This document shows positions 1-5,778 of a stretch of 8,031 nt of DNA, piece after piece. Origin of the DNA: Methanohalobium sp046546175 (GTDB taxonomy: Archaea > Halobacteriota > Methanosarcinia > Methanosarcinales > Methanosarcinaceae); contig NZ_JBKGYF010000076.1 in NCBI RefSeq assembly GCF_046546175.1, positions 1 to 8,031 of the forward strand, given 5' to 3'. Positions within the stretch are counted from its first letter, which is position 1. Each line of letters begins with the position of its first letter. The notes beneath the pieces were generated by a model that did not search any database, was not told the origin of the DNA, and saw only the letters and a program-made list of their open reading frames with translations. The translations under genes and the position numbers were made by a program.

Positions 1-55
1 ATATCTCATGAATGTAATTGATAATAAAAATTGATAGAAAATGAATTTGATTTTA

Positions 56-67
56 TTAATTATAATA
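56..67 (+). promoter_or_regulatory. Possible TATA box for the membrane protein gene at 121
   Basis: The AT-rich stretch TTAATTATAATA resembles an archaeal TATA element. A start site about 26 bases downstream would leave a leader of roughly 30 nt before the ATG at 121. The whole 5' region is AT-rich, so the assignment is weak. A GGAG at 109-112, eight bases before the ATG, serves as ribosome binding site. Nothing else recognisable lies in 1-120. Confidence 0.3.
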
Positions 68-120
68 ACGTAAAACCATCCATATCCTGTTCACAAACTA
101 TGGCCCATGGAGACTAATCA

Positions 121-1026
121 ATGACTGAAGACATCGGAAATATACTAAGTAAAGGTTTTGAAACGTTCACAAAAAACCTCAACATCACAATACCATTTAT
201 TATGAATTTGATTCTCAGCGGAATTGTATTACTTATGGCTTTTACAGCATTTGCCGCTGTGTTCATCATGCCTGCCTTTTCGCCTGGAGAACTGGATACA
301 GCAAGTATCAGCATTGAACAGATGATAGATATATTCTCATCCGTATTTATTGAGAACCTGTGGATACTTGTTTTGGGAGTTATAATACTTATACTAATTA
401 TAACTTTTGTACAATCCTATTTTACAGCCGGTGCGATTGGCATGTCAAAAAGCGCTATGAAAAACGGTGATACTGATATAGGAGACATGTTCAGTTATGG
501 CAGAAAACACGTTATCGACCTGTTCTTTTTAAAAATACTCCTTGGGTTGATTACATTTGCAGGTATCGTATTTCTGGTCCCGGGTATACTTTCAATAGAT
601 GATTTTGATATCCTGATATCAAATCCCCAGATGGTAGCCGGAAGTGCTGTATTACTTTTTGCCGGTTTTTTGGCATGGATGCTTTATACAGTAGCAATAA
701 GCCTTGTCCTTGCATTTGCAGAATACGCTCTGGTAGTTGACAAACTCGATCCTATAGAATCAATAGAAAAAGGATTCTACAAATTCATGGAAAACAAGCT
801 TGATGTATTCCTTTTATGGCTGGTTATACTGGCTATTTCCATATTCCTAGGTATTATAGGAGAAGCTGTAGGTGTTGCAGAGGTAACTACTATTATATGG
901 GGTTTCATAAACTTTTTACTCTCGATTATCATAATACCTGCACTCGAGACTATCTGGTGGACAAGACTCTATATGGACAAAACAAGAGAAGAACTATACA
1001 AACCTGAAAAGCTAATAAATTATTAA
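121..1026 (+). CDS. Polytopic membrane protein, DUF4013/DUF7847-like, function unknown
   Basis: This 301-residue protein is mostly hydrophobic. Likely membrane segments lie near residues 22-50, 80-105, 133-157, 172-207 (possibly two), 228-249 and 257-280, giving six or seven helices. A short charged loop at 108-131 (MSKSAMKNGDTDIGDMF) separates helices two and three, and a second charged stretch at 207-227 precedes the fifth helix. The C-terminus is a charged tail ending near residue 301. This layout resembles the archaeal DUF4013/DUF7847-type membrane proteins, which often sit beside unrelated genes and have no established activity. The start is supported by GGAG eight bases upstream. The gene is intact, monocistronic as far as seen, and convergent with the permease pair. 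No catalytic motif is visible, so I assign no function. Confidence 0.85.
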   Translation: MTEDIGNILSKGFETFTKNLNITIPFIMNLILSGIVLLMAFTAFAAVFIMPAFSPGELDTASISIEQMIDIFSSVFIENLWILVLGVIILILIITFVQSYFTAGAIGMSKSAMKNGDTDIGDMFSYGRKHVIDLFFLKILLGLITFAGIVFLVPGILSIDDFDILISNPQMVAGSAVLLFAGFLAWMLYTVAISLVLAFAEYALVVDKLDPIESIEKGFYKFMENKLDVFLLWLVILAISIFLGIIGEAVGVAEVTTIIWGFINFLLSIIIIPALETIWWTRLYMDKTREELYKPEKLINY

Positions 1027-1046
1027 ATCCATGATTCAATGCCGTG

Positions 1047-1072
1047 CTGAGTGGTTTGTACCACCAGTTTTA
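1047..1072 (+). terminator. Candidate hairpin terminator between convergent genes
   Basis: CTG-A-GTGGT and ACCAC-CAG (1047-1055 and 1060-1067) pair around a TTGT loop, with one bulged A, and are followed by TTTTAC. It lies 20 bases after the membrane protein stop, in the gap before the convergent permease gene. The T-run is short, and archaeal termination usually depends on T-runs more than hairpins, so this is only plausible. Confidence 0.35.
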
Positions 1073-1125
1073 CAAAATTTGATGACCTGGCTGTATCACA
1101 AACAAGATTAGTGTCTGGAATAATA

Positions 1126-1659
1126 TCAGAGAGGACGTCTCTTTAGTACTAATTTTTCTATAAGTATACCCATGGCAATAACAAATACTACGGTAAACGA
1201 TAAACGCAATATCATAAACTTTGCACCCAGAAAATGGAGCTCCATCATCTCCTGGGGTATTTTCAGGCATGCACACGCCGAGAGAAAAACTATGATACTG
1301 GACACACGGGCACCTTTTTCTATCAACTGTGATGCGATAGGGAAAGCAACGTAAAGAGGTCCAGTGGGTAATGAACCAAAAAGTAGTGATATAAATAAAC
1401 CTTTGAATCCTGAATATCTGCCAAGATACTTTTCAATCATTTCATCAGGTACAAAAACAGCAAAAACACCCATGATAACCATTACCGCAGGTAGAATAAA
1501 CATCATTTCTATAAAATAATCCCAAATAGTAAAAGTCACAGCTTCTGTTTTGGCAGGATATGATGCAAGAAGTCCCGAGGCAACAATGACAACTACTCCA
1601 AGTATTATAATATCTTTGTATATGTCTGTCATGATGCTGGAGGTTTTTGATGTTTTCAT
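1126..1659 (-). CDS. Half-size permease, ArsP_1/DUF318-like (COG0701-type), second of a pair
   Basis: This 177-residue protein has about five hydrophobic segments (near residues 16-33, 45-69, 84-110, 119-132 and 148-168). It carries the pattern of half an ArsP_1-type predicted permease: FVPDEMIEKYLG, then a glycine-rich helix with GSLPTGPLYVAFP at about residues 95-107, then an EKGA turn. Full-length family members contain two such halves; many methanogens encode them as two short adjacent genes, presumably acting as a heterodimer. Its ATG overlaps the natural TGA of the upstream half in an ATGA, implying translational coupling. The upstream half is broken, so this copy may now lack its partner. 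Substrate unknown: some ArsP relatives export organoarsenicals, but no Cys pair typical of that activity is evident. A later ATG at residue 10 is an alternative start. Confidence 0.75.
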   Translation of the reverse strand: MKTSKTSSIMTDIYKDIIILGVVVIVASGLLASYPAKTEAVTFTIWDYFIEMMFILPAVMVIMGVFAVFVPDEMIEKYLGRYSGFKGLFISLLFGSLPTGPLYVAFPIASQLIEKGARVSSIIVFLSACACLKIPQEMMELHFLGAKFMILRLSFTVVFVIAMGILIEKLVLKRRPL

Positions 1660-2149
1660 AATGTAGCCCCCATCACTGCCCCGATTATCAAAGCAATAAC
1701 TATCGCAATAACAAAACTTATCCGTTTCTGAGAAATGCTATTTCTTTACCCAGTTCCTTAATTTCAAGTGGTAGTGTAACTGTACCAATCATGGTCAGAG
1801 TAGTAATAAACACTGCAACTGCAGTAACAGATGCCCCACTTTCAAGGAATGAAGCAACCAGAGGAAACGACAATATGGCAGGTATGTGCATCACAGCTCC
1901 TGCAATACCTACAAGCAGTACTCCTCCCAACCCTGACTGTTCACCTACAAACCGTGATATCTGCTCAGGTGGTATGAATCCAAGTAGTAAACCTACCAAA
2001 AGGATAATAATCAATGTCATTGGAAGTATTCGAACAAATGAGTTAGCTGCCGTTCTAAGTGATTGTAATCCCTTTTCCCGGTCTTTTTAAAACGCTACTA
2101 TAATAGTTGCTATTGCTATTACATTAATGACAATTGCAGTAGTGCTCAT
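1656..2149 (-). pseudogene. Half-size permease, ArsP_1/DUF318-like, broken by a stop and a frameshift
   Basis: From an ATG at 2149, with AGGA five bases upstream, the frame reads MSTTAIVINVIAIATIIVAF and then meets TAA at 2087-2089. The same frame continues beyond it with KDREKGLQSLRTAANSF and a permease half (FIPPEQISRFVGEQSG, then AGAVMHIPAILSFP), the counterpart of the intact neighbour. Near 1720 the frame ends at RNG-TAA, but restoring one A gives ISFVIAIVIALIIGAVM and a TGA that overlaps the neighbour's ATG. The gene has therefore acquired one nonsense change (AAA to TAA would suffice) and one 1-base deletion. Repaired, it would be about 164 residues. Sequencing error could explain the frameshift, but hardly both lesions. 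Translation from the internal ATG at 2020 would give only a 100-residue fragment. Confidence 0.8.
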
Positions 2150-2161
2150 ATTATTCCTAAT

Positions 2162-2182
2162 TAGAAAAAATTTTTAGAAAAT
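2162..2182 (-). terminator. T-rich stretch after the surface protein gene
   Basis: On the minus strand the bases after the surface-protein stop contain two T-runs, TTTTC and ATTTTTTC. T-runs are the usual archaeal termination signal. The permease ribosome binding site follows immediately, so this may instead be AT-rich spacer or promoter sequence. Confidence 0.25.
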
Positions 2183-2186
2183 AGTC

Positions 2187-2829
2187 TTAATCTGTACCTT
2201 TATTTTTTATGAATTTTCTATAGCCTACAAAACCACCTATTGCTATGATAATCGGTATCAGAAGATATAATATCCAGAGGTTACCAGATATCCTGTCGCC
2301 TAAAGTAACCATGGGTAACGTTTGAACACGTATATTCATGGTATCTGACAACTGCCTTTCCCCATCTACGTCTTCATAGCGTATTTCGCTGTTTATGGAA
2401 TACATTTTGGGTGTAGCATCTTCATCAACATTCAGGATAAATACAGTTTTTGAAGTTTTACCTAGTTCAAGAGTCCCAATAAATGCCTAGTCATCAGTTG
2501 TGCTAAACGGTGTATAGGTACTTATCCTGGCAGTAGCATCTTTTACAAGAACACTACCTGTGTTTTTATACGTCACCTCAAGTAAACCTTCATCTCCTGC
2601 ATGCAGGTTAGATTCTACACCAACAACTTCAAAATCAGCTTCTTCCTTGATTACAACTGGTATTGTATAATTCTGGGATTTTGCCTTATACCACAGCCCA
2701 ATTTCAAGGTCTTTTATCTTTCCTTCAGGCGTCAGTTCATCACCACTTACCTGCACATTTTCTTGGTATCCGTATACTGTGTTTAATATCAATATATAGG
2801 TGCCTACTGGAGCTCCTTCTGGTGTATAC
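2187..2829 (-). pseudogene. COG1361/S-layer-like surface protein, C-terminal part, 5'-truncated with in-frame TAG
   Basis: Read on the minus strand, one frame runs from about 2829 to TAA at 2187-2189 and is interrupted only by TAG at 2487-2489. Upstream of the TAG are beta-rich repeats of NEW3/CARDB character (YTPEGAPVGTYILIL; VVGVESNLHAGDEGLLEVTYKNTG). After it come AFIGTLELGKTSKTVFILNVDEDA and an Ig-like strand, then one membrane helix (NLWILYLLIPIIIAIGGFVGY) and a short basic tail. This is the membrane-anchored end of the COG1361 surface proteins common in Methanosarcinales, with the repeats outside the cell. The N-terminal half, including the signal peptide, is gone; sequence beyond 2829 belongs to the hydantoinase remnant. 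The TAG may be a CAG nonsense change or, less likely in a truncated gene, a pyrrolysine codon. The permease pair follows after about 37 bases on the same strand. Confidence 0.75.
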
Positions 2830-2845
2830 AAGGACGAAATTAAAA
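2815..2845. other. Deletion junction between two head-to-head gene remnants
   Basis: To the left, the minus strand reads as the interior of a COG1361-type surface protein. To the right, the plus strand reads as the interior of a hydantoinase. Neither has a start codon or promoter of its own. A single deletion that removed both 5' halves and the intergenic region between them explains this most simply. I see no insertion sequence end or clear target duplication at the joint. Its exact base cannot be fixed by eye and is placed near 2829 from where recognisable protein similarity ends. Confidence 0.5.
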
Positions 2846-3213
2846 TATATATAGAAGCCGACGTAGTTTTACCTAAATTTGCAGAAGTAGGAAACGCGGT
2901 TGGAGCTCTTATGGGGAAAGGTATCAAACGCATAGAAATAATGTTGAAACCAGTCCGCGAAAAAAAAAGAAAAAGGTTATTTTTTTACCCAGGTGGGAGA
3001 GAAGAATTTTCGCTCTATGATGACGCTATAGAATATGCGAAAAATCTTGGTCACAGGTTGATTATAGATTATATGGAAGAAGCAGGACTAGATAAAAGTA
3101 ATATCAAAATAGATATGCATAAGAATGATATAAACCTTAATGAAGGGACAAATGTACCTGTAGAAACTACACTCACATTTATAGGTGTTGGAACGTCTGA
3201 ATCCGAAAAATAA
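2830..3213 (+). pseudogene. Hydantoinase/oxoprolinase (HyuA-type), C-terminal remnant
   Basis: This frame encodes EADVVLPKFAEVGNAVGALMGKG, the conserved region near the end of the archaeal hydantoinase/oxoprolinase (ATP-dependent HyuA-type) family. It continues with KRIEIMLKPV, FYPGGREEFSLYDDAIEYAKNLG, DYMEEAGLD and a normal-looking C-terminus, ETTLTFIGVGTSESEK. Family members in methanogens are around 600 or more residues; only about 127 remain. The ATP-binding and catalytic parts are absent, so it cannot be active. An ATG at 2800 would open the frame, but the first ten residues read through the antisense of the surface-protein remnant and are not homologous. The 5' end is lost at the same point where the divergent surface protein is cut. 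No lesions are visible within the surviving part, so the truncation may be fairly recent. Confidence 0.7.
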
Positions 3214-3229
3214 AAATCAAAAAGAGAAA
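3203..3229 (-). terminator. Oligo-T terminator after the hcp-cupin genes
   Basis: Just past the cupin stop, the minus strand reads CTTTTCTCTTTTTG and then ATTTTTATTTTTC, a cluster of T-runs typical of archaeal intrinsic termination. It lies between the convergent cupin gene and the hydantoinase remnant and overlaps the remnant's last codons. No strong hairpin precedes it. Confidence 0.45.
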
Positions 3230-3236
3230 AGTTGGA

Positions 3237-3575
3237 TCACAGCAGTTTTGTAGATTCTGTGGGTTTTGGCATTTTCACAACAAGGAACCTGACAGTACTT
3301 TCGCCGTTGTTCATAACCCTATGAGATATTTTTGCTGGACTTTCTACCAGATTATTCCTATCAACTTCCTCAGTTTCCTCACCTATCTCGATTGTTGCTG
3401 TCCCCTCAAGTACATAGAAAAATACATCTACAGGTGTGACGTGTTTTCTTAAATTTTCTCCTGGTTTTAATTCAATATGAACCGCCTGCCCATGGTCTTT
3501 TTCATACAATTTTCTTACATCCACATCATGCGGATTTTTTTGTATCGGTTGTGATTCTACATCTGTTATCTGCAT
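3237..3575 (-). CDS. Small single-domain cupin protein downstream of hcp
   Basis: This 112-residue protein starts at MQITDVESQP, behind a GAGGT ribosome site. The frame stays open further upstream, but that extension runs through the intergenic space into hcp antisense and is not real. The cupin barrel covers about residues 30-100. In the first motif (GENLRKHVTPVDVFFYVLEG) His45 is kept, but the usual second His is Thr47 and the usual Glu is Val51. The second motif (ESPAKISHRVMNN) keeps His85 and the Asn. The metal site is therefore incomplete, suggesting weak metal binding or a ligand-binding or regulatory role. It lies 52 bases after hcp on the same strand and probably shares its transcript. 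Similar small cupins occur in methanogens and other strict anaerobes. The exact reaction or ligand is not known to me. Confidence 0.8.
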   Translation of the reverse strand: MQITDVESQPIQKNPHDVDVRKLYEKDHGQAVHIELKPGENLRKHVTPVDVFFYVLEGTATIEIGEETEEVDRNNLVESPAKISHRVMNNGESTVRFLVVKMPKPTESTKLL

Positions 3576-3627
3576 TATTTTACCTCTATTATATGTATGA
3601 CTTTTAAAATGAAAAAAGATATGAAAC

Positions 3628-5319
3628 TTAGAGCAGTTTTTCCATATCTTCTTCCACAGTTGTGTTAGGTGCGATATTGAATTTATCAACCAGTACATTA
3701 AGTACGTTTGGTGACACAAAGGCTGGCAGACTTGGTCCGAGTGTTATATTTTTTACACCAAGACTCAGGAGTGAAAGCAGCACAAGTACAGCCTTTTGCT
3801 CATACCATGCTATATTGTAGGAAACAGGCAGTTCATTGATATCATCCAGCTCAAAGGCTTCAGCCAGTTTCTGGGCGATAACCACAATTGAATAGGAATC
3901 ATTACACTGACCTGCATCCAGTACCCTTGGTATTCCACCGATGTCTCCAAGGTCGAGTTTATTGTAGCGGTACTTGGCACACCCGGCTGTCAATATAACA
4001 GTGTCCTCTGGCAGCTGTTTAGCAAAATCAGTGTAATATTCTCTCTCCTTTTTGCGCCCGTCACAACCAGCCATTACCATGAACTTTGAGATCTGACCGT
4101 TTTTAACTGCATCTACGATTTTATCTGCCACAGATAATGCTGCATTGTGGGCAAACCCACCCATGATTTTGCCTTCTTCCAGCTGCTGTGGAGGATTGGA
4201 GTTTTTGGCCTGTTCGATTATCTGTGATAAATCCTTGTTTCCGTTCTCATCAGCTTTGATATGTGTTGCTCCATCGTAACCTACAATACTTGTGGTGTAC
4301 AGTCTGTTGATGTATGAATCCTTGGGTGGCACGATACAGTTTGTGGTCATAAGTATGGGACCGTTGAATTTCTCAAACTCTTCCTTCTGTTTCCACCATG
4401 AACCACCGTAATTGCCCACAAAGTGGTCGTATTTTTTGAATCCAGGATAGGCATTTGCAGGTAGCATCTCTCCGTGGGTGTAGACATCAACACCTGTGCC
4501 TTCGGTCTGCCTGAGTAACTGTTCCATGTCCTTCATATCATGACCACTTATCAGTATACCTGGATTATCCCTCACACCAAGGTTGATTTCAGTTGGTTCC
4601 GGATTTCCATAGGTGGTGGTATTTGCCTCATCGAGTATGGACATCGTCTTTACACCCATGCTTCCACATTCAAGCACCAGATTGGTGAGGTCATCAGCAG
4701 ATAGACTGTCATCTACTGTTGCCAGTAACCCCCTTTCCATGAACTTGAATATCTCATCATCACTGTAACCAAGTACATAGGCATGATGGGCATAGGCTGC
4801 CATTCCTTTCATACCATAGGTCAGCAGTTCCCTTAATGACCTGACATCTTCATCCTTGGTAGCCAGTACTCCGATATTTTCATCATTATCTATGTTTGCT
4901 GATGTTACAGTTGCAATATCCGGCAAACTGCTTTCATCAATAGTATTTTTGTGAAGTAATTTGCTTTTAATCTGATCACTGAATGATATATCTTTGTTTT
5001 CAACAGGGTCTATGTTGTTTTTGACAAGTTTATCCTTTACCTGATCTCGTATTGCAAATGCATCATTTATCATATCTATGAAATCATCAGCACTAAAATT
5101 CACATTGGTTACTGTTGCAAACAGTGCTTTCAGCATGAACCTGTCAGTTTTTTCATCATTGAGTCCGTGCTCCCTTGCTTTAGTATTGTAGAAAGCAATA
5201 CCTTTGAGCACATACATTAACTCATCCTGCAGATTCGCAACCTCATTGGATTTACCGCATACACCTTTTTTTGTACATCCTTCGCCTTTCGCTGTTTCTT
5301 CACATTGGTAACAGAACAT
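3628..5319 (-). CDS. hcp: Hybrid cluster protein (Hcp; hydroxylamine reductase / NO reductase family)
   Basis: Numbered from the ATG at 5319, this is a 563-residue, full-length class I-type Hcp, a cytoplasmic Fe-S enzyme. The N-terminal CYQCEETAKGEGC...C motif gives Cys3, Cys6, Cys15 and Cys21 for the proximal cluster, with the spacing of strict anaerobes. The hybrid cluster ligands are all present: His260 (SGHDM), Glu284 (HGEML), Cys328 (TTNCIVPP), Cys419 (MAGCDG), Cys447 (TAGCAK), Cys472 (AGQCND), Glu507 and Lys509 (WYEQKAV). The family reduces hydroxylamine in vitro and is thought to detoxify NO or mediate S-nitrosylation; its physiological role in methanogens is unsettled. GGAGGT at 5327-5332 sits seven bases before this ATG and overlaps the earlier ATG at 5334, so the shorter start is preferred; it also matches the family's usual MFC beginning. 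A cupin follows, and an HxlR regulator diverges upstream. Confidence 0.95.
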   Translation of the reverse strand: MFCYQCEETAKGEGCTKKGVCGKSNEVANLQDELMYVLKGIAFYNTKAREHGLNDEKTDRFMLKALFATVTNVNFSADDFIDMINDAFAIRDQVKDKLVKNNIDPVENKDISFSDQIKSKLLHKNTIDESSLPDIATVTSANIDNDENIGVLATKDEDVRSLRELLTYGMKGMAAYAHHAYVLGYSDDEIFKFMERGLLATVDDSLSADDLTNLVLECGSMGVKTMSILDEANTTTYGNPEPTEINLGVRDNPGILISGHDMKDMEQLLRQTEGTGVDVYTHGEMLPANAYPGFKKYDHFVGNYGGSWWKQKEEFEKFNGPILMTTNCIVPPKDSYINRLYTTSIVGYDGATHIKADENGNKDLSQIIEQAKNSNPPQQLEEGKIMGGFAHNAALSVADKIVDAVKNGQISKFMVMAGCDGRKKEREYYTDFAKQLPEDTVILTAGCAKYRYNKLDLGDIGGIPRVLDAGQCNDSYSIVVIAQKLAEAFELDDINELPVSYNIAWYEQKAVLVLLSLLSLGVKNITLGPSLPAFVSPNVLNVLVDKFNIAPNTTVEEDMEKLL

Positions 5320-5326
5320 TTTTTGT

Positions 5327-5332
5327 ACCTCC
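5327..5332 (-). promoter_or_regulatory. Strong Shine-Dalgarno site that fixes the hcp start
   Basis: On the minus strand GGAGGT lies seven bases before the ATG at 5319. Its first G is the last base of an in-frame ATG at 5334, which therefore cannot use this site. This is why hcp is called from 5319. Confidence 0.75.
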
Positions 5333-5338
5333 ATTATC

Positions 5339-5407
5339 AGTATCTTTTCGATAGTTAGTATAATATGGATACTTCTTTATATAACCGGCAGTTTCTATAT
5401 GGATACT
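5339..5407. promoter_or_regulatory. Shared hcp/hxlR promoter region with repeated operator-like motifs
   Basis: The centre is TTATATAA (5377-5384), a palindrome that could act as TATA box for either strand. An alternative minus-strand element for hcp is TATTATAC around 5358-5365. The 11-base word ATATGGATACT occurs twice in direct orientation (5363-5373 and 5397-5407), and its core also occurs inverted as AGTATC at 5339-5344. AGTAT-N7-ATACT (5357-5373) forms a local inverted repeat. Such symmetry flanking the TATA box is what a dimeric winged-helix regulator such as the adjacent HxlR protein would need, suggesting autoregulation and control of hcp. The binding itself is inferred. Confidence 0.55.
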
Positions 5408-5776
5408 ATGAAGGATTGCACGTTATACAAGACAGTTGACATTATAGGCAAACGCTGGACACTTTGCATATTACTGGAACTGTACAAGGGACAAAACAGT
5501 GAAAAACAATTCAATGAACTCAAAAATATGCTTCAGAGTATCACTCCAAAAACGCTTGCAACCCGTTTAAGGGAGCTTGAAGAACAAGGTATGATAAAAA
5601 AAGATATCGATAATTCCACCGTCCCTATAAAGTGTAAATATTCACTTACCGAAAGTGGTGAAGATTTTGTGGAAATTATACAGCAAATCAAAGGATGGGG
5701 GTTAAAATGGAAATTTGAAAACGATGAGTGCAAAAGTTCCAATTGTAAATTCTGTGGTATAAATTATATCGATTAA
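5399..5776 (+). CDS. HxlR-family winged-helix regulator with a Cys-rich C-terminus, divergent from hcp
   Basis: This 125-residue protein has the HxlR pattern: an N-terminal Cys (Cys7, KDCTLYKTVDIIGKRWT), then the winged helix (LELYKG; FNELKNMLQSITPKTLATRLRELEEQGMI; wing at about 68-84, VPIKCKYSLTESG) and a C-terminal dimerisation helix. Cys7 is at the position of the redox-sensing Cys known in several HxlR relatives. Unusually, the tail carries Cys111, Cys116 and Cys119 (CKSSNCKFCG), which with Cys7, Cys23 or Cys79 could form a thiol switch or bind metal or Fe-S. It faces hcp across about 80 bases and likely controls it. No Shine-Dalgarno precedes the ATG at 5399. The TATA box at 5376-5384 would place the transcript start near 5406, so the in-frame ATG at 5408 may be the real, leaderless start. 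It ends two bases from the convergent thiolase gene. Confidence 0.88.
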   Translation: MDTMKDCTLYKTVDIIGKRWTLCILLELYKGQNSEKQFNELKNMLQSITPKTLATRLRELEEQGMIKKDIDNSTVPIKCKYSLTESGEDFVEIIQQIKGWGLKWKFENDECKSSNCKFCGINYID

Positions 5777-5778
5777 AG

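Noticed and set aside
2087..2089. Recoding of the in-frame TAA in the half-permease
   Set aside because: TAA is not known to be decoded as an amino acid in methanogens, and a second frameshift in the same gene points to plain decay.
1791..2090. Plus-strand open frame of 99 codons
   Set aside because: It is the shadow of the half-permease on the other strand, with low-complexity Pro/Ser/Asn content and no family resemblance.
2830..2933. Extension of the surface-protein frame beyond 2829 on the minus strand
   Set aside because: This part is the antisense of the hydantoinase remnant, whose protein sequence is clearly the family's own.
2956..2990. A-rich then T-rich stretch (AAAAAAAAAGAAAAA ... 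TTTTTTT) as terminator or slippage site
   Set aside because: It codes smoothly for a basic segment (REKKRKRLFFYPGG) of the hydantoinase remnant, and the frame is kept across it.
3576..3719. 48-residue N-terminal extension of the cupin frame
   Set aside because: It crosses the intergenic space and the antisense of the hcp 3' end, has no cupin similarity, and a GAGGT site sits just before the ATG at 3575.
5533..5742. Minus-strand frame of 69 codons inside the regulator gene
   Set aside because: It is antisense to a well-supported HxlR gene and shows no recognisable features.
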